The notes below the pieces were generated by a model. That model was given only the letters and a program-made list of their open reading frames with translations, had not been told where the DNA came from and did not search any database. DNA of 64,000 nt from Penium margaritaceum (lineage: Eukaryota > Streptophyta > Zygnematophyceae > Desmidiales > Peniaceae): assembly GCA_023375785.1 (NCBI GenBank), contig SZWC01004692.1, positions 15,148 to 79,147 of the forward strand, given 5' to 3'. A program made the position numbers and the translations under genes. Position 1 is the stretch's first letter. The number at the start of each line of letters is the position of its first letter. Below are positions 56,241-64,000 of this stretch, one piece after another.

Positions 56241-56880
56241 TCACCAGGCTGGGTGGCGAAGTGAGAAGAGGAGAGGCAGTGCAGTTGTGGTTGAAGCAGT
56301 AATGACCGCCACGGCAGATGACGCGGACACCAGAAGGTAGGAAGCACCAGCTAGAGCTACAGAAAAAAGGAAAGAGGCAGCTCCTACAGTGGAGACAAGC
56401 ATGATGATGATGGACCTGACCTCAGACGGTGATGAGGTGGAGAAGGCCTGGGTCGTGGACACGTGGAAAGATTTCACGGCACTACAGAGCGATGTAGATG
56501 AGGCTAAAGTTGCAGATACTACAATGTGAACTGCAGCCGTTAACTGAGTGGTGACGTTGACTACCACTACTGCAAGAGGCTCCTAATCTACCATGACATT
56601 ATTGTATGCCTCAACAACTCTGACAGCGGCTGTACTAATAGGCGCATGTGCTGCTCGTGCTGTGGTAGCGAACTTGGAGACGAAAGCTGCACTGGAGACA
56701 AGTGCTGCCTCCAGATTCGAGAGAATGTTAGCCGCTGAAGACGCCGCTGACTCTGACCAAGCAGCAATAGGAGAAGACGGAGAGTGCCGAGCAGATGACT
56801 TGAGTGTGGCGGCTGCAGCTGGTCACGCTTCTCCACCAAGAGGCACGCGTGAACTTTGCAGACGAGTTGTCCGGGCAATG
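56241..56880 (-). pseudogene. Copia H pre-gag Ala/Ser-rich region
   Basis: Minus-strand translation is recognisably related to the pre-gag frames of Copia A and B. An ARAAHAPISTAAV block aligns with the AARPLASTSAG block of B; TTQLTAAVHIVVSATLASS aligns with GTQLAATASTVASATASA; and the end has the LPLLFSLRHP form. It ends 194 bp before gag, as in A and B (193). The hydrophobic C-terminal half is retained. Decayed. Confidence 0.5.
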
Positions 56881-57990
56881 GGTGGGTTATAGGTGATTGG
56901 AGCGTGCATTGGTCTCAAATGGCTGGGACGTCATGTGGCATAGGCATGTCGTCTGTGGCTGACAGGCAATGGGCTTTGGCCTCGCGCTCATACCACTCCG
57001 TAGGATCAAAGTCATTGCCTGGGTAGTAGCCTGGATTCTGACAGTGCACCCGCGACCACTCCTCCCTCTCAGCTCCTACCTCGTACTATGCGACTTTGTG
57101 CTCAATCCGCCAGCACTCACGTGCCAAGGTGGAAGAGGTCGGCCTGGGCTCATTGTCTAGCGAAGAAGCCAGGGTGCTTGAGGTTCAGTTTCCCCTTGAG
57201 GCAACTTTCAGGCAGCATACGATATCAAAACTGCTGCATAGGAGGTCTGCTGGTTGAGATGGTTTAGAGAGGTGAAGCTGCCACGGATCAGGCCAATGGC
57301 TGGTGCCTGAGCTGAAAAGTGACAAGGTTTGTGGCAGATGCCGAGGAGACTGCGGTTTTGACACATGCAATCCTTGATTTTGCTGTGACTGTGCCAAGGC
57401 CTGCTATGGTATTGGCAGTGGTGGCTTCTTTGCAGTGACAAGGAAGCTACTGCGGTGGTGCGAGAGAATCACGGTTTCCAACCCATAAGTGAGGCATCCC
57501 AGACGTGGAGCGGTGCTGAGATAGGGTGTAGCAAGTGAGTTGCTACTTTGCCGAAGTGATGCCGCGATGTGCCCTGTCCAAGCTATGCCATGGTCAGAAG
57601 TGTGACGCGGTAATAATTCAAAGTACGATAGGAGTCCATTTTGGGCTTGCAGTAACAAAGACCTTAAGAAACAACAGCGATGAGGACTTGTCCGGAAATC
57701 AGAGTAATGGATGTGGGTGTATGCCTGCTTGGGTGAATGGGCAAAGGGGGCAAGAGGCCGATGAGGACGTCACTACTTGCATGTAGTTATTAAAACAAAG
57801 CTACATGTCATGAGGACGGTTGTCGTTGTGAATAGGCTGCCAGTGGCGGGAAGCCAGTGCTTAGTGTGACGGACGTGGGTGCAGAGGCTGCAAGAAGGCC
57901 GTGGGAGACGTAAATCTGCTTGCATTAAATCGATAGAGTAGTTCCAATATCTGATGTAGAAGCTATGAGTGGGAGGCATGGCCCTCCCCT
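56881..57990 (-). other. Copia H leader
   Basis: About 1.1 kb between the pre-gag region and the primer-binding-like site. No gene or strong repeat recognised. Confidence 0.5.
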
Positions 57991-58002
57991 GTTCTGATAC
58001 GA
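57991..58002 (-). other. Copia H primer-binding-like site
   Basis: Minus-strand CGTATCAGAACAGG resembles the initiator-Met site TGGTATCAGAG with a mismatch, at the expected place. Confidence 0.5.
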
Positions 58003-58410
58003 TGCTTGCTGTGACAGACAGGTCAGCATGTGTATGGCGAGTGCCATGAGCGAAGCCATGGCACGGAGCAAGCTCAGTTCAAAGTAATGTGGAATATAAC
58101 GTGAACAAGGAACAAGTTCGTGTAGTCACAAGGGAGTAAGGTATTGTACGCCAGTTGAGCGGGCCACCTAGGCGACACTATCATCGTGGGGCCCGGACGC
58201 CACCGAGGGATTGAACCTAACCTTGAAGCGAACGAGCTTCAGGTGGTTTCTCATACACCGGTATAAAATGGAAGTGTATCCCGAGGGCTCAGCAAGTAGG
58301 CATCACTCGTCTAAAGCATGCATAGTAGAGAAGATACTCAAACCACATCGACCACGAGCGTATGTGGATGAATGGTCCCCTGTGTTACATGTGACCCATG
58401 TCATGCAACA
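58003..58410 (-). repeat. Putative Copia H 5' LTR
   Basis: Runs from the primer-binding-like site to a TGTTGCATGA start (minus strand) at 58410. With the other LTR lost, the limits rest only on the TGTTG end and position. Confidence 0.4.
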
Positions 58411-58604
58411 AATACACCAAGCACATTCAATTTCACCACAGGTGTCAAGCTCTCCATAAATTTAGTGTGGGTTATGTGATCACCACTTGAGCACTTGGCC
58501 AAAGAACCAGCACGGTGTGCTCCATGGCGGGTAAACCAGCATTTCACGCAAGAGCTCTGATCAGTATCAATCACCTACAGTGGTAGTGTATATGTGTGTG
58601 AAAG

Positions 58605-58608
<4 letters not shown>
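58411..58608. other. Intergenic
   Basis: Short stretch between Copia H and the microsatellite; nothing recognised. Confidence 0.5.
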
Positions 58609-58682
<74 letters not shown>

Positions 58683-58684
58683 TG
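58609..58684 (+). repeat. (TG)n microsatellite
   Basis: About 36 TG dinucleotides ending in AGTG at an assembly gap. Confidence 0.97.
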
Positions 58685-58822
58685 NNNNNNNNNNNNNNNN
58701 NNNNNNNNNNNNNNNNNNNNNNNNNNNNNNNNNNNNNNNNNNNNNNNNNNNNNNNNNNNNNNNNNNNNNNNNNNNNNNNNNNNNNNNNNNNNNNNNNNNN
58801 NNNNNNNNNNNNNNNNNNNNNN
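58685..58822. other. Assembly gap (138 N)
   Basis: Run of N between a TG and a GA microsatellite. Long open frames crossing it are artefacts. Confidence 0.99.

Positions 58823-58889
<67 letters not shown>
58823..58889 (+). repeat. (GA)n microsatellite
   Basis: Almost pure GA dinucleotides with one interruption. Confidence 0.97.
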
Positions 58890-58892
<3 letters not shown>

Positions 58893-59972
58893 GTGTACGT
58901 ACAGAGTCAAGAGGTCACTTGCGATTCACTCACAACCAACACCGTCGGTTATGTACTGTCAGCCTCAGGCTCGATCTGGCCAAATCACCGGCCAGCGTTC
59001 TCCTAAAACAGAACGTGGATAGCAAACAATCTGACAAACCAGATGAAGGTCTCTTTCATTTAACATATCCAGAAACTGAAAACGTGTCACAAGAACAGGG
59101 TCCGATCATGTTTTCCTTCCATAGTGCACGGTTTAACGTTCAACAAAATCATCGGACGCGTAGCCAAGCATGTTATGACTGCAAGCAATCATCGGAGATA
59201 TGCAGCCTGGTAGCAGCCCAGCTATCTCGAGTAACGTCTGTAGCTGGCGAGCCCTTTTGTTAACCACCACCCGAGCACAAGCTCCTACGCTGATGGATCC
59301 GGTAATGAGGGTCCTTGCTTTAGGACAAGGCGAGAACCAAGACTCCAAGGTGAATCTATCCTAATCATATAATATTTTTTTAACTGTAAACATGGTACGT
59401 ACACTACATTCTGCCCCCTTTGCTTTGAACCATCCCGGTTTGTCTTTACTCACGGAGGTTTTACCATTGCATACTTCACGATGCAAAAAATGCACAATAA
59501 GTGTAAACAAGATCACATGTATATATTTTTTTCATTTAAAACACAGTTGCCTCACATTCACGCACAATGAACCACACACGTGTGTGGCTTTTCTAATTAC
59601 GTTCGTTCGTGTATAACATGTAGTATTGATTGTGTGATCACTCGGCTCTTGCCAATATGAGACGCGTATAATCTATGTACATTTTTCATAAGTATTGGTG
59701 ATTCTTCACCAAAGACCCTTCACACATGTGTATTAGTAGCATGGTCAATTTCTTTTGGGACATACATTTTCAACAATGTCTTGCTAGTTTGGAAGAGCGT
59801 ACAAGGGATGAATTGTCTTACGTTCCGTTTGATATGTTTTCAGCAAGCTATTGTGGCGACCCCTCTTCCCCCTTTGCAAGGAGTGTCCATGCAACAACTG
59901 AACCGGGCATCCTCGTGGAAATCATCCAGGTCCACACAACACTTTTGCATGTCATTCAGACATGAACTCTTC
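58890..59972. other. Intergenic, AT-richer
   Basis: No gene recognised. Base composition is closer to background DNA than to the transposons. Contains a palindromic ACACACGTGTGTGG patch near 59573-59586. Confidence 0.5.
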
Positions 59973-61726
59973 CTAGGGGTTTCTGTCGAGGTGGTACCTC
60001 CGCGCAACATTGTCAGCATTCGCAATCCAAGATTTGGACATCATTCCTAGTTGCAACCATGCATTCATGACCAAACATTGGTCTACCAGACCTCTTTCAA
60101 CACCCATGGATTTATTGGCTGAACACAACCAAGCTTCACTAAGCCTGTGCAACTCGCATGCTAGCTTGATCTGAGGGTTGGGCGCCAAGGCCCTAAGACA
60201 TGGCTGTTGAGCACACTTTTTCTTCTTCTCAAAGGTTTGAGGGAGGCCACATTGGTCGTCTGGCACACGCAATTATCATCAGATTGCATCGTCAAACATG
60301 CCAATGCTCTGACCTAGATGATCATCTTAACCATCATCTCCTTGGTTCTGTCTGAAATGGGTATCGTAGGCTGTCACTCACATCCCCCTTAAGAGCATAT
60401 CGGCATTTAACTAGGCTAGCGAAGATAACCCATCTCAGTTCCTACGGATCTTTTCCACAACCGAAGTTTTCACCACATTGTAATTACTAGACATTTTGCC
60501 TGTGATCACAATCCATGTTCAACAGTTGGAAGAATACCTTTCAGGTGTCAATGCCATGGACTTGTAATTGAACACTCACAAATCACAACCAGTGACCCTA
60601 TGAACGAAACAATCAGTTCCTAAATTTTGCTCCTTTCATGTAAATGCATACAAGGGTTCCATGTGGGAGACCTTTGACATATTTTCTTTCTTGAAAACCC
60701 TTTTTAGGATGTTTTTATATCCATAAGAAGATAGAAAAATGCACATTCTTTTTTAAACAAGGTCACGGGGTCCAAATAGTATGCCTTGGGACGTGTTTTT
60801 CAAGTCACAACATGTTGTGTTGCTCCCATGCCTTGTCTATTGCGTACATTTTGTACTCCCAATCAACAAAGTATTTCCCTGTGCCTTTTGGGCACTTGTA
60901 GAGGACATCAGCCTCATACAAGAAAGTTGACAAATAACCACCAGTAGATGTCATGGTAGTGACATCCCAAAAGGCATTGTACTTGCCTTTGGTAATGTAC
61001 ATCACTTGAACCATGTCCATAATGAAAAGAGTTCCCATGTCACTTCACGATGTTCCGAGTCAGCTGAGTTTGGTTCAACTATAGTATAGTTGAAACAGGT
61101 AGTTATCCGTGGATAAAATATCACCTTAGTCAACACTTCTCTTGTCCTATCGAGATACTTACAGGTACCCTAGAGAATTGTTGGTTGTGGTCTCTGTCGG
61201 AGATCATTTCTATTCCAACTAAATCAGTTGGTGGGTCAATGATCGATGTGGCACAACAGCTGCGATGCCATTTTGTGGCATGATTAGGATCCATCCACGT
61301 GTTTTTTCAATAGCTCATTGTACCTAACAGGTGCATTCTGTGACCATCCTCTCAAGTCGTGAGATTAATCAAACTTGTCTACAATTCCGGTGAGCATTTT
61401 TGTTCCTCAAGGCCCTCAACACTTATTTTCCATCACCAGTTAGGCATGAAACACTCGTAATCTTTCTTGGCCCCAACATTGATTTTGAATCGTTACGCGA
61501 TCAAGCAGACTATCCGGGCGTGGGTGCCAACATTTGGCTCGCACAAAGCTATCAATTTATTAGTTGTCTCCACTGTCATAAGCTTTGGAAGCGACTCATA
61601 AGTTGTGTCGTGATCCCAACTATGTTGTATTTGGCTTGTAGAAAACGATGTTCTCGTCATAGTGTATGGGAAATCCAAAGGTGGAAAGAGGGTATCACCC
61701 GTTCTCCACCAGAATAAAATATTCAC
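59973..61726 (-). pseudogene. Decayed multi-exon-like gene of unknown function
   Basis: Several minus-strand stretches have protein-like composition. One around 61493-61726 has a DTLFPPLDFPYT block. One around 61240-61380 reads LRGWSQNAPVRYNELLKKHV, and from it a frame runs to a good donor-like site (CCT|GTAAGTATC, near 61162). 60805-61038 (77 codons) contains TSTGGYLSTFLYEADVLYKC and KYFVDWEYKMYAIDKAWEQH. 59973-60272 (99 codons) contains LACELHRLSEAWLCSANKSM. In-frame stops and frame changes between them suggest a pseudogene with introns, or an old large DNA transposon gene. I cannot name the family. Confidence 0.35.
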
Positions 61727-63400
61727 AAAACAGTGGATGAACTCATGTCACTTAGATCGGTTCACACACTTTTTTTCTGTCAAATTCCCCGGCATGTCAC
61801 TTGTCAAGTCATTAAACGCTAAAGTTCTAACCCTTCAAATTCATTTGTCTTTGACATTTGGTTGATCACGTCATACATTAAAGAGTGACTTTGACCTCTT
61901 CGACCACCGCACTATGGTGTCTCACATCGTGGAAGAGCACTTACTCCTTATTGCTGCATTCACGGTCCCCTTTGGAGATCGTCCTTTAAGGAGTCGTTTT
62001 TTTTTTTTTTTTCATTTTCTTTGGACATGGTTGTTGTTACAAACTGTGTACCTTTCCATCGTTGGTACCAGTCCGGTATGACGATTTGTATCCATCACTC
62101 TCCAATTGATGTGGTGTTAATGATTTTGTCAGTGAGTATTTATTCAAGGATCTCATCCTCGACACGTTCAACCACGAACCAATGTTCTCATCGACCATGA
62201 TTACTAATGCACAAAACCTTTGACAGGTAGTGATGCATCAAGGTACAAGACTTATAAACATTTAGTTTCTAAGCCATGCCGAGCCTTTTTGGAAGAAATG
62301 TGAGGCTCTTCAAGTACACACTGTGTACAAGTATCGAGATGTCAGTTCCCTTATATAAAAGTTTGTGTGCTAACACATTCAGTGTGTTCGACAAGTTATG
62401 ACATAGCCACGAGCTCAGTTCTCAAATGGTCACGCTTGCTTTCAAACGTCGAGCGTCATGGGATGTACGACTGTTGCTCTCGACCCCCCAAACAAGTTGT
62501 TTGGTTGAATGATTTTTCCACTGTTTATCAAAAACGTCAATGGACATCGTCAGCATGATCGCATGTCACAAAATCATTGTGATCATTTGTCCATTGAACC
62601 TGCACATAACACGATGCAGTGATCAACACATCAACATATAGTGGACAAGTTTCTTGTGCATGTCCTACACATTTTCCATGCATGTAGCACACCCAATTTC
62701 ACGTGACTATAGTATGATGACATGACATACCTGTTTCCATTGAAATGGGAGTTGCCTTGGGCACTTAGTCATACGTGTTAATTTCTTGCGGTCATGCAGG
62801 CCATGCATGTTTTGGAACCGGTGCTCAACCAACTTGGCTTTTGTAGCATGTTCTACCTATGGGTAGGAATAATTCCGTCGACGGTTAGTTTGGTCTGTTT
62901 AGTATCATCCTCATAAAACATTAAATTAATCTGTTAAAATCCTTTATTGTACTTATTTCAAAATATGTCTTTGTATTTCTATTGGAAGATGCAAATTTTG
63001 TAACCTCAAATGGAGGTCGGTTGGGTCAACGACTGGGATCACATTGTTTTCGTTGTGCCATGCAGGTACCTCTTATCACCACAACCGTGTGTGGTTGTTT
63101 TGAGATACATCCAGTTCTCTCTTTATAGGGTTCGGCAGTATGATCATCCTCGAGTTTGTCAAGACATCACTTCAAATATCACCTGACATATCTTTGGCGC
63201 TTCATGTAGCACACTTGATGCACTTGCCAACACAACCACCCCAAGCATGATATGTACGCTTTTATTAGGCGGTTTGCTGCACGAAAGCTAGTTGCAGAAA
63301 TAGGGTGCAATTGACAGCCATGTCATTGATGTAAATGGCACCAATTACATGTTTCATACAACAATTTAAATTTACGATGTACTATTTCTTGTACAATTTT
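61727..63400. other. Intergenic, no gene recognised
   Basis: AT-richer sequence with a T-run at about 61999-62014. Only short frames without motifs. Confidence 0.5.
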
Positions 63401-63604
63401 TTAGTCTATTTTTACTGACGTCATTTTTGTTATGGAGGCAAGAACGATGTACAACTCAATCATGAGTTGGACATTAGGCTGTATAAATTGATAGAGTTTG
63501 CACATGGTATTTTTCAGGAAAACAAGGAGTCTACAATCTTTACATCTATGAATATACCCTGAGTAAATATCGAGTGGGTTGCACGAGGCAGACCTTCCAA
63601 GCAT
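63401..63604 (-). CDS. Short unassigned open frame
   Basis: 67 codons with protein-like composition (LVFLKNTMCKLYQFIQPNVQ and following). It may be an exon or a remnant of the same kind as 59973-61726. No family recognised and no supporting neighbours. Confidence 0.2.
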   Translation of the reverse strand: MLGRSASCNPLDIYSGYIHRCKDCRLLVFLKNTMCKLYQFIQPNVQLMIELYIVLASITKMTSVKID

Positions 63605-64000
63605 ACCTTTTTTAACACGCCATGCAATGCTGATCTTCCAGGCAGAAATTGCATCAAATGTGCTCGTGTCTAAACCTGTTGCCGAGCATGACAGGTTGTT
63701 GAGTCTACCTATGACAGCCTGGCCAATGGGGGACCGCCGCTGTTTTCTTGGATATCAGTCGCTCATCAACAACCGCCTTATGTGGATTTCAAGTACGTCC
63801 TCTTCGATTGGTGGACGTTAATCATTTTCAATGGCTGAGGAGGAGGACATGCAATATGGGAAGTGAATGCATGTGAGGGGTGGGCATGCTTTGTACATCG
63901 TGTTCATGCATTGTCGCTTTGACGGTCATGCGTGACTGGATAACACCAATGGCGCATTTGATGATGTCATGTTTTGGGTACAGTGCAACTATAATGATGA
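63605..64000. other. Intergenic to window end
   Basis: No gene recognised. A short plus-strand frame at 63579-63821 has no motifs. Confidence 0.4.

Larger units (their letters stand above)
52849..58410 (-). mobile_element. Copia H, 3'-truncated Ty1/Copia element (fossil)
   Basis: On the minus strand: putative 5' LTR, primer-binding-like site, ~1.9-kb leader with a pre-gag Ala-rich region, gag, protease, integrase, linker and only the first part of RT. The rest of RT, RNase H and the 3' LTR are missing at the junction with the truncated LTR of chromovirus G. Related to Copia A and B but much more diverged and decayed, with many breaks. The oldest of the A-B-H group. Confidence 0.85.

Noticed and set aside
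58594-59263. Frames with Cys-Val or Arg-Glu runs
   Set aside because: Created by TG and GA microsatellites and an N gap.

Overview
The window is almost pure repeat DNA from a eukaryote with a large, transposon-rich nuclear genome. I see no intact host housekeeping gene, no rRNA or tRNA gene, no CRISPR array and no bacterial-style operon. Five Ty1/Copia elements whose primer-binding sites fit initiator-methionine tRNA, two chromovirus-type Ty3/Gypsy elements with chromodomains, and a Crypton-like tyrosine recombinase fragment suit a plant-lineage (streptophyte) genome, perhaps a charophyte alga. The species is inference only. Four runs of N (8227, 13535-13802, 38383-38472, 58685-58822) show this is a draft assembly. 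Two of them sit inside duplicated sequence that looks like a joining artefact.

Layout. 1-142: a copy of the outer piece of a fold-back element. 143-8618: Copia A (minus strand). 8706-20060: a long inverted-repeat (fold-back) element with ~900-bp arms that are themselves chains of smaller hairpins. Its right arm is split by Copia B (10896-19936, plus strand, 5-bp target duplication CGAGG). 20836-29533: Copia D (minus), with a 36-bp minisatellite in its integrase-RT linker. 29976-39115: a CGACA-type pentanucleotide satellite, interrupted by Copia E (30020-37789, plus, target duplication ATGAC). 39178-40023: Crypton-like recombinase fragment (minus), abutting chromovirus F, which is truncated at its 5' end (40018-42071). 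42150-42510: a GAGCC-rich minisatellite. 42923-43850: unassigned coding-like sequence. 45166-45746: a short DNA transposon with perfect 18-bp terminal inverted repeats and a TAA target duplication. 46387-52848: chromovirus G. 52849-58410: Copia H (minus), missing its 3' part and fused to the truncated LTR of G. 58609-58889: TG and GA microsatellites around a gap. 59973-61726: a decayed multi-exon-like gene of unknown function. The rest to 64000 is AT-richer intergenic DNA.

The Copia and Gypsy elements are all fossils with several to many breaks. Three points stand out. First, an alanine/serine-rich open frame with hydrophobic stretches lies upstream of gag in three differently aged Copia elements (A, B, H). 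Its stop lies about 193 bp before the gag start in every case, and in A and B it is flanked by splice-like signals. I know of no named family for it. Second, the hierarchical fold-back element at 8706-20060 carries a centre with a repeated decapeptide frame. Third, there is the Crypton-type recombinase remnant. All comparisons were made by eye; identities and counts are approximate.
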